64,000 nucleotides of DNA from Fibrobacter sp. UWT2. Lineage in GTDB: Bacteria > Fibrobacterota > Fibrobacteria > Fibrobacterales > Fibrobacteraceae. The notes beneath the pieces are model-generated. The model did no database searches. It was not told the DNA's origin and worked only from the letters and a program-made list of their open reading frames with translations. The translations under genes were made by a program, and so were the position numbers. The stretch spans positions 62,001-126,000 of the forward strand of contig NZ_FRBF01000008.1 in assembly GCF_900142545.1 (NCBI RefSeq). Reading direction: 5' to 3'. Positions 23,676-32,257 of the stretch are shown here, piece after piece; positions within the stretch are counted from its first letter, which is position 1; every line of letters starts with the position of its first letter.

Positions 23676-24996
23676 TATGGCGGAAGGTGGCGCTGGTGAC
23701 GCGGTTACGGCCATTTTCCTTGGAGGCGTAAAGGGCCTTGTCGGCGCGTTCGAACAAGCGCTTCGGGTCTTCGCCGGCGATCATTTCGGCAATACCGAAG
23801 GAGCAGGTGATCTTCTGTTGCTTGATCAGCTGCGTGTTTTCGATAGCCATGCGGAGCTTTTCAGCAAGGAACTGAGCGTTCTGGATCGGCGTGTCGCCGC
23901 AGAGAATCACGAATTCTTCGCCGCCCCAACGCACCAGGGCGTCGGTGTTGCGGATCTTACTCTGGATAAGCTTTGCGAGGTTCACCAGGACTTCGTCGCC
24001 TACCATGTGGCCGTAGGTGTCGTTCACGTGCTTGAAGTGGTCGATATCCAAGATCACGAAGGACACGGGGCTGTCGTTCTTGCTCAAGTTCTCTTGTTCG
24101 CGCATGAGCACGCTGCTGAAGCCGGCACGGTTCAGGCAGCCTGTAAGCGGGTCTTCCTTGCTGGACTTCTCGTATTCGGTCTTCTCGATTTCCAGGGCGC
24201 GCAGGTTCTTTTCCAGTTCTTCGCGCTTCTTCTTGCTGGCCGTACGTTCGCGGCTGTAGTCAAAGAAGCGGATCATGAGAATCACGAAGAAGGTGATGAA
24301 CCAGAGGGCCACGAGTGCCGTCGAGAGTTCTGCCTTCGAAATTTTCTTGCCCTTGAAGCAAAGTCCCTTGATTTCAAGAGTTCCGTAACCGAGCGGAGCG
24401 TTGGTGCCCGTCTGGATTTCGATGAGCGGAATGTTTGAGAGGTCGACTCTTGCGTTGTGGACGTTGATTTCGTTCTGGGCCACCCACCAGCTAGCTACGC
24501 GGAATTCCTGCGGAACGAAGACGGCGGGATAGGTTTCTTCGAGAGGGAAAAATTCAATTTCGTTGAACTTGAGCGAAAGTTCGTCGTCGGGGCGGGAGAA
24601 GGCGCTGTCGTAGCCGCGCATATAAAGACGCACGGTTCCTTCGCCACGGGGCTTTACCCACACGAAAATGCTGTCGAACTTGGAAAGGTCCTTGCCGCGG
24701 GTTTTGCCGTCACCCAAGAAGATCTTGACGCCCACATACGGGTAGGCGTAGCCTTCCTTCAGTTCGTAGTCCACGATGATGGAAGAGTCGGTACGGGAAA
24801 GCTTCACCGCCGAAGCGCCGCCATCGGCCGAGTCCGTCTCGGCAATGAGATACGGGTAATCGTGGAGGTACAGAGGCTCAATAACGTCTAGACCGTTCTG
24901 ATGGGCAAAAAGTGCTATGACCGTGATTGCCAAAAGCACGAAAATCAGAATGTTCATCCTGAACAGAACGTATATCTTCTCAAGTATCCTAGACAT
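23668..24996 (-). CDS. Membrane diguanylate cyclase with periplasmic sensor domain
   Basis: A 442-residue protein. A first membrane helix (NILIFVLLAITVIALFA) is followed by a periplasmic beta-rich region of about 190 residues that looks like a carbohydrate-binding jelly roll (LKEGYAYPYVGVKIFLGDG, VWVKPRGEGTVRLYMRG). A second helix (ALVALWFITFFVILMI), a coiled linker (EELEKNLRALEIEKTEYEKSS) and a GGDEF domain (about 285-435) come next. The active site is RWGGEEFVIL, intact. It should make cyclic di-GMP in response to an outside cue, possibly a glycan (inference). Its C-terminal codon and stop lie in repeat B. Confidence 0.85.
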   Translation of the reverse strand: MSRILEKIYVLFRMNILIFVLLAITVIALFAHQNGLDVIEPLYLHDYPYLIAETDSADGGASAVKLSRTDSSIIVDYELKEGYAYPYVGVKIFLGDGKTRGKDLSKFDSIFVWVKPRGEGTVRLYMRGYDSAFSRPDDELSLKFNEIEFFPLEETYPAVFVPQEFRVASWWVAQNEINVHNARVDLSNIPLIEIQTGTNAPLGYGTLEIKGLCFKGKKISKAELSTALVALWFITFFVILMIRFFDYSRERTASKKKREELEKNLRALEIEKTEYEKSSKEDPLTGCLNRAGFSSVLMREQENLSKNDSPVSFVILDIDHFKHVNDTYGHMVGDEVLVNLAKLIQSKIRNTDALVRWGGEEFVILCGDTPIQNAQFLAEKLRMAIENTQLIKQQKITCSFGIAEMIAGEDPKRLFERADKALYASKENGRNRVTSATFRHTR

Positions 24997-25022
24997 GGGC
25001 GTACCCTACCAAATCCTTCATT

Positions 25023-25030
25023 TAAATATA
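25023..25030 (-). promoter_or_regulatory. Predicted -7 box of the membrane diguanylate cyclase gene
   Basis: TATATTTA on the minus strand in the AT-rich gap 24997-25119, about 26 nt before ATG 24996. Confidence 0.35.
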
Positions 25031-25119
25031 CAAAAAACGCTAAAAAAGCAACATTCGCTCTTTAAAAGTGTGCGCTTCATAACGCGAATATGCAAAAAAA
25101 TCAGCGTTTGTAAGAAAAA

Positions 25120-26220
25120 TTAGCGCGAAAGCCACCTTCCGAGGCGTCCGACGACGGGTCGAATGGCCTTTGCCATGTCTTCGTGAGAATGTATGTCAGG
25201 GTGTCCCAGGAGTCCCACATTTGCTGTAGTGAGGGTCATGAATTCCAAATCGGACTTGCCGGCGGCCTTCTGGGCGTCGTAAATCGCCTTTACGGTGGGG
25301 GTCAGGTCGTCGTTAGGCCATACCTTGGTGGACAAAAGCAGGAACTTGACTCCCGGATGGGCCTTGCGGAGCTTATCCAGAAGATTGGCGTAGGCCTTCT
25401 TGAAGGCGTCATGCTTTGCGTAGGGTGGATTCCCCTGGAAGTCATTGATTCCGATGAAAAGGACTATGACTTGCGGATGGAAAGAGTCGAAATCGTAGCG
25501 AATGGTGGATTCCGCAATGCCATTGGCGATGTCGCCGGGGGCTTCACCTGGAACGGTGAATTCGTACAGGCGGGGGATAGGCCATTCCGGCACGATATTG
25601 TCGTAGTTGCGGACGAGACCGCGGCCGCTGAAGGCGTTGACCTGGAAATCGGCCTTGTAACCGTCGGCAATCAGAAACGCGAAACTCTTGGAGGCGTTCG
25701 TCTTTTCGAACACCAAGGATTCATCCTGGCCGTTCTGGCCTTCGTCACCGAATCCTACCGTAAAGGAGTCGCCGATGAATTCAATGCGTCGGTTGGACGG
25801 TTTCGGCGGTTCCTCGAACTTGCCTGATTTGTCGGTGGCTACTCTGTATAGGTGAACGCCACCGGGATTGCTTTCGCTGATTTTGATCAGGCGGTAAGCA
25901 TGCGAACCGGCACTGCCGGTTGTTTTTACTTTATACACATTTTTGGAATTTGTCGTGAATACGGCGATTTCCTTGCCGTCTTCGTCGACGCGGAATCTGG
26001 CTTCGCCTTCTAGTTCAAATTCCAAGGACTTCGCGGCTGCCTTGAACTGCACCATGGCTGCCGGGGCGCTTGTGCGGCTGTATTCCTTGCCGTGTTCCCA
26101 ACGGCCGGTAAACAACAGGTTTTTCGAAAACTCGTTCACGGAGACCTCCGCTCCAAAAGAAGCTGCCGACAAAAGGGCACAGCCCACTAATGTCGAGTAA
26201 ATCCAATTCAAACAACGCAT
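25120..26220 (-). CDS. CE2-type acetyl esterase (SGNH hydrolase), secreted
   Basis: A 366-residue exported protein (signal peptide VGCALLSAASFGAE). An N-terminal jelly-roll domain (about 30-130) precedes an SGNH hydrolase domain with the nucleophile motif EFIGDSFTVGFGDEG, GRGLVRNYD, FIGINDF and the C-terminal HPDIHSHEDM carrying the catalytic His. This two-domain order is that of carbohydrate esterase family 2, which deacetylates xylan, glucomannan or cello-oligosaccharides. It fits a plant cell wall degrader. The gene stands alone; repeat B tandem units lie between it and the divergent cytochrome gene. Confidence 0.82.
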   Translation of the reverse strand: MRCLNWIYSTLVGCALLSAASFGAEVSVNEFSKNLLFTGRWEHGKEYSRTSAPAAMVQFKAAAKSLEFELEGEARFRVDEDGKEIAVFTTNSKNVYKVKTTGSAGSHAYRLIKISESNPGGVHLYRVATDKSGKFEEPPKPSNRRIEFIGDSFTVGFGDEGQNGQDESLVFEKTNASKSFAFLIADGYKADFQVNAFSGRGLVRNYDNIVPEWPIPRLYEFTVPGEAPGDIANGIAESTIRYDFDSFHPQVIVLFIGINDFQGNPPYAKHDAFKKAYANLLDKLRKAHPGVKFLLLSTKVWPNDDLTPTVKAIYDAQKAAGKSDLEFMTLTTANVGLLGHPDIHSHEDMAKAIRPVVGRLGRWLSR

Positions 26221-26244
26221 GGGGAAAATAGTAGTAAAATAGAA

Positions 26245-26314
26245 GGCAGTAGGAAGTAGGCAGTAGGAAGTAGACAGTAGGAAGTAGACAGTAGGAAGTA
26301 TACGGTAGGAAGTG
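26245..26314. repeat. Dispersed repeat B, locus 2: five tandem 14-bp units
   Basis: Five consecutive units of GGCAGTAGGAAGTA / GACAGTAGGAAGTA / TACGGTAGGAAGTG with few changes, in the gap between two divergent genes. There is no unique spacer sequence, so it is not a CRISPR array. Confidence 0.85.
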
Positions 26315-26383
26315 GTTAGTGGTTAGGGATGTGAGATGTGGAATGTGTAATCGCGCGTTTCACATTTTGTTACATTGATTTGC

Positions 26384-26860
26384 ATGAAATTCGCTCGGTT
26401 GGCATCTACGGGAATATTGGCTTTGGCGGCTTATGGAATGCTGCTGGGGATTTCTGCGTTTGCCGGGAGCGATAAAGCTACCGAAAGTAAACCGGCGGTG
26501 CAAAAACCGGAACCCGGTTCTCCCGGGGACACGCTCACCCGCGAAGACGCCCGCATGGCGCTTCTGGTGTACAAACTCCTCGACAAAGACGGAAAGATCA
26601 AGGGGGCGAACCTTAAGCGTGGCGAAAAGCTTTTTATGCAAAATTGCAAGCCTTGTCATGGAGACGATGGCCACCGGTTTAATTTTTCCAACTTCAACGA
26701 GCCGCCCGCCTTTATTGGCGACCGTGCCCGCAAGGAAATGCCGACATTCTGGTATCAGTTGAATTTCGGTGATGATGACCGAGGAATGCAAGCTTACATC
26801 GACGAGTTCCCGTTACAGGACCTCATCGATATTGCTGGTTACGCTCAAACGATGCCGTAA
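26384..26860 (+). CDS. Exported c-type cytochrome, single haem
   Basis: About 158 residues from ATG 26384. A signal peptide (TGILALAAYGMLLGISAFAG) leads to a linker and a small cytochrome c domain with one haem motif CKPCH (about 84-88). Candidate Met ligands for the haem iron lie in KEMPTFW and RGMQAY. It would carry electrons in the periplasm. For a fermentative Fibrobacter-type cell, a lone cytochrome c is unusual but cytochromes do occur in the phylum; the partner is unknown. It ends at the base before the convergent gene at 26861 with no terminator between. Confidence 0.75.
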   Translation: MKFARLASTGILALAAYGMLLGISAFAGSDKATESKPAVQKPEPGSPGDTLTREDARMALLVYKLLDKDGKIKGANLKRGEKLFMQNCKPCHGDDGHRFNFSNFNEPPAFIGDRARKEMPTFWYQLNFGDDDRGMQAYIDEFPLQDLIDIAGYAQTMP

Positions 26861-28744
26861 TTACGGCTGGTGGCCGTTGTAGACCTTGACTTCTTGAATA
26901 AAGGAAAGTTCCAACAGTTCGGGGACTTCGCTTCCGTAAGGCTGAATCTCGATCGTTTGCGGAGACTTGGCGAGCTTCAAGGCATGCACAAAGAAATTCC
27001 TTTCGACTTCGCTTTCGCCGCGCTTGGTCGGGTTCTTCACCTTGGCACCGATCAGGGCGCCGACCGTCTTGGCGTAACGCAAAACTTTCACCAAGTCGAA
27101 CGTGCTCAGTTTCTGGTAGTTGTTACCATACTTGGTAGAGTTGAGTGCGGTCTGCAAGGTTTCAGAATTAGCGGTGTCCTTGAGCTCGTAGTCCGGAGCC
27201 TTTGCTTCGGGCCAGCCTGCTGCAAAGTCCTTGCGCCATTCTTCAGTGGGGGCGCTGGAGCGGTTCACGTTCTTGCGTTCCACGAACGGGCAGTAGCCGT
27301 AGTTTGTAAGAATGTCGAAGGCACGGCTTTCCATTTCGGGCTTGAGTACAAAGCCGTAGCCGGCAATGTATTCGTTGGTGCATTCCATGAACTGCGGGAA
27401 GCGTGAAAGCTCGTTTAGCACATCGGCGTTTTCGATTTTGAGCAAACGAACTGTCTGGACGCGGGCGCCGTAGTAAGAGGAATTCCATTCGGCAATGGTA
27501 GATTCCACGTTGACCGGCGGCTTGATCCAGCCCTTAAAATTCTCAATTTCGGATTCGGCGATGCCGCACTTGAGGCCACGAATGTAGCTGTCGCGGTTCA
27601 GCGAGAAGCGCAAGTACACTTCGTCGTTTTCGACCTTGCTCAAGCAGGCGAGCATAAACAGCACTCGCGGAGAGGTTCCGGTGGAGGCGATGAGTTCGAA
27701 GTTGGGCAAGCAAGAAATGTTCTGTTCCGGAATCGAGGCGATAGACGATTCGATCCAGTCGCGGCCGGCCTGTTCCAAGGTGACGGCTGCAATCTTTCCG
27801 TTCGCCATGGTGAAGCGGACAAGACCCAGGAGCCAGAGTTCGCGGAGCGGACGGGGCAGGTATTCCCACGCAATCAAGCCATCCTTTTCTTGCAGACGGA
27901 AGGTGGGATCCATAACCCAGAAAATAGAAGAGGCGACGGGTGCGGTACGCGGCTTATCCAGCATTCTCAAGAGGCGTACGCAATGGCTGCGGTCTCCGCG
28001 GAAGCGTTCCTTGAGCCACCAGGAGACCAAGTCCTGATGCAGGCGGAAACCGTTCTTGCGGATGAATTCGAGAGCCTTTTCTGTGGGAACGAGACAGGCG
28101 TCTTCCTGTTCCAGCCAACCATTTCCGGTGAGGAAGTTGAAAATCAGGGACAGTTCATTTTCGGCGGTCTTTTCAGAAATACGCTTTGCCGAAGTGAAAG
28201 CGTCGGTACAAATCTGGTAGCTGCGGCGGTGCAGCAGGTTGCTGTTGTTGACCTTGAGTTCTCCGGTCATGCCCAAGGCGAGAACTTCGCAAATGTGCCA
28301 GTCGATCAGGTTCTGGTAAAAGGCGTCGGCGCCCTTTACTGCCGGCGCATCTTCGAGAGGCATGCAGAAAATGTCTATGAAGTTTGCGAAGCCGTAGTAT
28401 ACGGAAGTGCTGGCAGAAGGACTGCGCCACAATACATATTCGCGGCACATTTCGAGCAAGAAGTTCTGCAGGTCGCGGCACTTGCTTACGGGAACTGTCA
28501 GGCGAAGTTCGTTAAAGGTCAGACCTCTAGATGCACTATTGTAAATCAGGACCATGCAGTGACGCTGCCATGGTTCCATCTTCTGGAACAGGCCTGCAAC
28601 ACGATCTTTGTCGTTATAAAAACCGAGAGTTTCGTCTTGGATGAGAGCGTTGTTCAGCAAGCCCTTATGGCCGAATGCTTTCGCGTGCGCGTTGCGAAGC
28701 AGCGGCTTGGACATCCCTTCAAAAAAAGCATTCAAATCAAACAT
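26861..28744 (-). CDS. XPB/Ssl2 N-terminal-like (helicase-associated, PF13625-type) protein without helicase domain
   Basis: A 627-residue cytosolic protein from ATG 28744 (AAAGG 8 nt upstream). The centre has the pattern of the helicase-associated C3/XPB N-terminal domain: ISCLPNFELIASTGTSPRVLFML, LRFSLNRDSYIRGLKCGI and IKPPVNVESTIAEWNSSY. The N-terminal third is helical and includes winged-helix-like segments (FNELRLTVPVSKCRDLQNFL). No Walker motifs are present and no XPB helicase gene is nearby. In other bacteria such domains occur alone or beside XPB-like helicases; function is not established. The match is from pattern memory, so moderate confidence. Confidence 0.6.
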   Translation of the reverse strand: MFDLNAFFEGMSKPLLRNAHAKAFGHKGLLNNALIQDETLGFYNDKDRVAGLFQKMEPWQRHCMVLIYNSASRGLTFNELRLTVPVSKCRDLQNFLLEMCREYVLWRSPSASTSVYYGFANFIDIFCMPLEDAPAVKGADAFYQNLIDWHICEVLALGMTGELKVNNSNLLHRRSYQICTDAFTSAKRISEKTAENELSLIFNFLTGNGWLEQEDACLVPTEKALEFIRKNGFRLHQDLVSWWLKERFRGDRSHCVRLLRMLDKPRTAPVASSIFWVMDPTFRLQEKDGLIAWEYLPRPLRELWLLGLVRFTMANGKIAAVTLEQAGRDWIESSIASIPEQNISCLPNFELIASTGTSPRVLFMLACLSKVENDEVYLRFSLNRDSYIRGLKCGIAESEIENFKGWIKPPVNVESTIAEWNSSYYGARVQTVRLLKIENADVLNELSRFPQFMECTNEYIAGYGFVLKPEMESRAFDILTNYGYCPFVERKNVNRSSAPTEEWRKDFAAGWPEAKAPDYELKDTANSETLQTALNSTKYGNNYQKLSTFDLVKVLRYAKTVGALIGAKVKNPTKRGESEVERNFFVHALKLAKSPQTIEIQPYGSEVPELLELSFIQEVKVYNGHQP

Positions 28745-28767
28745 CAAATCAACCTTTATTGGGGAGC

Positions 28768-28775
28768 CAAATATA
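28768..28775 (-). promoter_or_regulatory. Predicted -7 box of the XPB-N-like gene
   Basis: TATATTTG on the minus strand, 23 nt before ATG 28744, with a Shine-Dalgarno in the leader: a leadered contrast to the genes whose box abuts the ATG. Confidence 0.5.
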
Positions 28776-28784
28776 GTAAAAAAA

Positions 28785-29687
28785 TCAACGGCGTGGCATC
28801 TTTCTTTTTTCTGCCCGCTTGAGTAAACCGGTCAAAAAGCGGAAAAATTTCTCGGAACGCGAATTATCCTGCTTTCCATGTCGAAGGGTGATGACAATAT
28901 CGCGCTTGAATTCGGCGTCGGTAATCTTGAGAAGGCGAATGCGGCGGTTGTTGATCCGTCCCCAAGAAAATTCTGGCCAGAACCCTACGCCGATTCCACT
29001 TGCGATGGCATCTTTAACTGCTAGCGCGTTGTCGCTTTCAAAAATGATATGCGTCTTGAACCCGACTCGTTCACAATACTCGTTACAAATATTGCGCAAC
29101 TGCTTGGATCCGTAGAGCCCGATAAAGTTGGTTTCTTGCAGTTCCTTGAGGGAGATGCTGTCGCGCTTGCGGTATTGCGCTACGTTAGGAACGGCAAGGT
29201 AGATGTTTTCGGTGCATACGAAACTTTCTTCGTCGTCGGAACTGAATTTTTGAGCCGAGGCCTTGTAGTTGGCGTAAGTGCGGACGCAGATATCGTAAAG
29301 CGTCGTCTCTTCGTTCTGCACTAGGTTGAATCGTAGGTCGGGATCGTTTTGCTTATATAGAATAACGGCATTGGTCACGAAGGTTGAAGCTGCCAGCACG
29401 TTCAAGTTTACGGTTGCCGACTGTTCGTTTTCCATGGCGCGGAGCTGTGCCGGGAGAGCCTCGATGTCTTCGTAAAGGGGTTTGACTTTCTTATAAAAAT
29501 ATTCCCCGACTTCGGTGAGCTTGATGTTTCGCCCCTGGTTTTTAAAGAGCTTGACGCCCAATTCATCTTCTAGTTTATGCAGGGCGTGCGTGAGCGCAGG
29601 CTGTACGATACATAGGGCTTTGGCGCTTTGTGTCACGTGCTCGGTGCGGGCGACTTCTAAAAAATACTTTAAGTGTGTGAGTTCCAT
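28785..29687 (-). CDS. LysR-family transcription regulator
   Basis: A 300-residue LTTR. The N-terminal helix-turn-helix is clear (LKYFLEVARTEHVTQSAKAL, QPALTHALHKLEDELGVKLF) and the C-terminal effector-binding fold follows (NLNVLAASTFVTNAV, IASGIGVGFWPEFSW). It most resembles the hydrogen-peroxide or CbbR/CynR-like general LTTR shape, and the ligand is unknown. LTTRs often control the divergent neighbour; here that is the FISUMP lipoprotein and AAE transporter pair starting at 29805, across a 117-nt AT-rich gap that could hold its operator. Confidence 0.88.
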   Translation of the reverse strand: MELTHLKYFLEVARTEHVTQSAKALCIVQPALTHALHKLEDELGVKLFKNQGRNIKLTEVGEYFYKKVKPLYEDIEALPAQLRAMENEQSATVNLNVLAASTFVTNAVILYKQNDPDLRFNLVQNEETTLYDICVRTYANYKASAQKFSSDDEESFVCTENIYLAVPNVAQYRKRDSISLKELQETNFIGLYGSKQLRNICNEYCERVGFKTHIIFESDNALAVKDAIASGIGVGFWPEFSWGRINNRRIRLLKITDAEFKRDIVITLRHGKQDNSRSEKFFRFLTGLLKRAEKRKMPRR

Positions 29688-29804
29688 ACATTTTTCTTAT
29701 CTAAAATTATCCATCAAAATAATTGATGAATTAAATATAAATAATCTATTAGACAATATGAATTGAGAGTTCTAATTTTGTCCCCGAAAACGAAAGGAGT
29801 ATAT

Positions 29805-30362
29805 ATGAAACTGTTCTTCAAGACCATTGCAATCACTGCAATCACCCTCTTCACCCTTACCGCCTGCGACCAGGCTAACACTTGCGACTTCGACGCTTCT
29901 GCGAATACGCTTTCTTGCTCTGAAAAGACTTACAGGACATCTAATCTTGGTGGAAAAGTCTGGCTTGCCGAAAATATGGCCGTTTACATTCCCGATTCCA
30001 GTGTCTGCTACGGAAACGATCACGTGAACTGTGACGCCATGGGCCGCTTGTACACTTGGACTGCGGCGACAACGGGACTTTGCCCGAAGGGATGGACTCT
30101 TCCGACTCGGCAGGATTTCAAGAACGCCTTCGGCAATACGTCTGTAGCTACACTCAAGGATGGCTCCTCTTTCAATATGCAGTTTGCCGGTTTCCGCTAT
30201 TATGACGGAAAGTTTGCCGATAAGGATATCAGCGCCAGCTTCTGGACGAGCGACAGCTACGATGCCTCCAGGGCTTATCTGGTTCGCGTTACCGATTCTA
30301 CCATTACTTATGAACACTTCAACAAGAATATTTTAGCCTCTGTCCGCTGCGTAAAAGAGTAA
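29805..30362 (+). CDS. FISUMP-domain lipoprotein
   Basis: About 185 residues from ATG 29805 with AAAGGAGT at ideal spacing. The lipobox is FTLTACDQ. The rest is a single FISUMP domain: LGGKVWLAENMAV, SVCYGND, GRLYTWTAATTG, CPKGWTLPTRQDF, FAGFRYYDGKF, SFWTSDSYD and the final SVRCVKE. FISUMP is related to C-type-lectin-like sulfatase-modifying folds and is heavily expanded in Fibrobacter; its role is unknown, perhaps surface binding. It lies 21 nt before the AAE transporter gene, so they may share a transcript. Confidence 0.88.
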   Translation: MKLFFKTIAITAITLFTLTACDQANTCDFDASANTLSCSEKTYRTSNLGGKVWLAENMAVYIPDSSVCYGNDHVNCDAMGRLYTWTAATTGLCPKGWTLPTRQDFKNAFGNTSVATLKDGSSFNMQFAGFRYYDGKFADKDISASFWTSDSYDASRAYLVRVTDSTITYEHFNKNILASVRCVKE

Positions 30363-30383
30363 ATTTAAAGACGGAGGGATAAA

Positions 30384-32066
30384 ATGACTTGGCTAATAGA
30401 CTTATTTACGAAGCCCTCGGTGGGCCAGCAAGTCCTTGCGATTGCCATTACGGCGGCACTCGGTCTGATGATCGGAAAGATTAAGGTCAAGGGAATTGGC
30501 CTGGGTAGTGCCGGAGCGCTATTTATAGGTATCGCACTTGGACATTTCGGGCTCCGCGTAGAACCTAACGTGCTTCATTTTATTCAGGAATTCGGCCTGA
30601 TTCTGTTTGTGTACACCATCGGTATGCAGGTGGGGCCGGGCTTTATCGATTCCATCCGCCGTCATGGCCTTGTGCTGAATATTCTTTCGACCAGTGTGGT
30701 GCTGCTTGGGGTCTTAGTCACGCTGTGCCTGTACTTCTTTACTGATATGCATAACAACGTACCCGTACTCATTGGGATGCTTTGTGGCGCTGTCACGAAC
30801 ACGCCTTCCCTAGGAGCCGCTAACTCAGCCTTTGCCGCGGCCGGGGTGGAAACCTCCCTGACGGGTATCGGGTACGCTGTTGCATATCCGTTCGGTGTTA
30901 TCGGAATCATTTTGGTGATGATCCTTACGCGAGTTATCTTTAGGCAGGATCCGAACAAGGCTGCTGAAAGTTATTCTGCAGAAATTGCCGCCCACAGCAA
31001 GGAAATTGAATCTTGCAGTTTGACGGTGGAAAATCAGAACTTGTACGGAATTATGCTGAAGGATATTCCTGGCCTAGTTGCGAGCGGGGTAGTGATTACC
31101 CGCTTGATGCGTGGCGAGAATATCTTTACTCCCAATGGAGAGACCGTGATTGAGCAAGGTGACAAGGTACATATCGTGGGTATGCCTGAAGCAGTCTGCT
31201 CCATGGAAAAGATTATTGGCCGTAGACTTGAAAAACCCATTACGCAAGAATCGGGCGATGCCGACAAGAAGATTGTCGTCAAGACGATTTTGGTGACCAA
31301 CAAGAAAATTCTTGGTCGCACTATCGGTTCCTTGGCACTTGCGGAACGCTATGGCGTAAACATCAGCCGTGTGGTACGCAGCGGATTCAAGTTCACAGGT
31401 CGCCTGGATTTACGAATCAAGTTTGCAGACAAACTCCGTGTCGTCGGTACTGCAGAAGGTATCGAGGCCGCGGCGAAGGAACTGGGCAATTCTTTAACAG
31501 CACTGGACCATCCAGAAATATTGCCCGCGTTCCTTGGCATCTTCCTGGGAGTCATTGTGGGCAGCATTCCTCTTGCTATCCCAGGGATGCCGACCCCGCT
31601 TAAGCTGGGTCTCGCCGGCGGCCCCCTGATTGTCGCTATCGTGCTTAGCCGCAAACGCAAGATTGGTCCGCTGAACTTCTTTATGGCCAATAGCGCAAAC
31701 CTGATGCTCCGTGAATTCGGTCTGACGCTCTTCCTCAGCTGTGTGGGTTTGAATGCGGGAATCAAGTTCTTCGATGTGCTCTTGAATGGTGACGGTCTCC
31801 ATTACATGGCCTTGGCGGCGCTCATCACTTTCTTGCCGCTTGCCATCGTTGCTGCTGTGGGACACCTCGTCTTCAAAGTCAACTATCTGTCGCTCTGCGG
31901 CGTACTCGCAGGAGCCACCACCGACCCGCCTGCACTTGCATTTGCCAACGGCCAAGCCAACAGCGAAGCGGTCAACATCGGCTACGCCTCGGTTTACCCG
32001 CTCACCATGTTGCTTAGAATTTTGAGTGGGCAGGTACTCGCTATCTTGTTACTTCAGGCTATATAA
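30384..32066 (+). CDS. AAE-family (YidE/YbjL/AspT-type) transporter with TrkA-C domains
   Basis: A 560-residue inner-membrane protein with two mirrored hydrophobic halves. The first (about 1-190) has VYTIGMQVGPGFIDSIRRHG and GAVTNTPSLGAANSAF, the second (about 385-560) has FLSCVGLNAGIKFF and AGATTDPPALAFAN, the paired AspT-type signatures. Between them are two RCK_C/TrkA-C domains (LYGIMLKDIPGLVASGVVITRL and LGRTIGSLALAERYGVNISRV). Members such as AspT exchange aspartate for alanine; others are uncharacterised. A GGAGGG Shine-Dalgarno precedes ATG 30384. Dicarboxylate or amino-acid exchange is a plausible but untested role. Confidence 0.88.
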   Translation: MTWLIDLFTKPSVGQQVLAIAITAALGLMIGKIKVKGIGLGSAGALFIGIALGHFGLRVEPNVLHFIQEFGLILFVYTIGMQVGPGFIDSIRRHGLVLNILSTSVVLLGVLVTLCLYFFTDMHNNVPVLIGMLCGAVTNTPSLGAANSAFAAAGVETSLTGIGYAVAYPFGVIGIILVMILTRVIFRQDPNKAAESYSAEIAAHSKEIESCSLTVENQNLYGIMLKDIPGLVASGVVITRLMRGENIFTPNGETVIEQGDKVHIVGMPEAVCSMEKIIGRRLEKPITQESGDADKKIVVKTILVTNKKILGRTIGSLALAERYGVNISRVVRSGFKFTGRLDLRIKFADKLRVVGTAEGIEAAAKELGNSLTALDHPEILPAFLGIFLGVIVGSIPLAIPGMPTPLKLGLAGGPLIVAIVLSRKRKIGPLNFFMANSANLMLREFGLTLFLSCVGLNAGIKFFDVLLNGDGLHYMALAALITFLPLAIVAAVGHLVFKVNYLSLCGVLAGATTDPPALAFANGQANSEAVNIGYASVYPLTMLLRILSGQVLAILLLQAI

Positions 32067-32098
32067 GTCTGCCTAATGGTCTTATGTGAGCAACAAAA

Positions 32099-32120
32099 GC
32101 CCCTAGTATTAACTAGGGGC
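32099..32120 (+). terminator. Hairpin after the AAE transporter gene
   Basis: GCCCCTAG and CTAGGGGC form an 8-bp stem around TATTAA, 33 nt past the stop at 32066. It lacks a T-run, so it may be an RNA-stabilising hairpin rather than the terminator itself. Confidence 0.4.
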
Positions 32121-32198
32121 GGTTGCGAGAGTGAGGCGATATCATATTTCCATGGTGCGATAGAGCCGAACGGTCTTTTTAGTACTCCCTCGAACACT

Positions 32199-32229
32199 AA
32201 ACGACCCTCCATCCGGAGGGTCGTTTTTT
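32199..32229 (+). terminator. Strong Rho-independent terminator between convergent genes
   Basis: AAACGACCCTCC pairs with GGAGGGTCGTTT around ATCC (12 bp) and runs into T6 on the plus strand. It ends the transporter transcript and probably also serves the minus-strand gene at 32258. Confidence 0.85.
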
Positions 32230-32257
32230 AAAAAAGTTGAGAGTTGTTCTAATCTTT

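Noticed and set aside
26245-26314. Possible CRISPR array
   Set aside because: The 14-bp units are contiguous without spacers and no cas gene is present.
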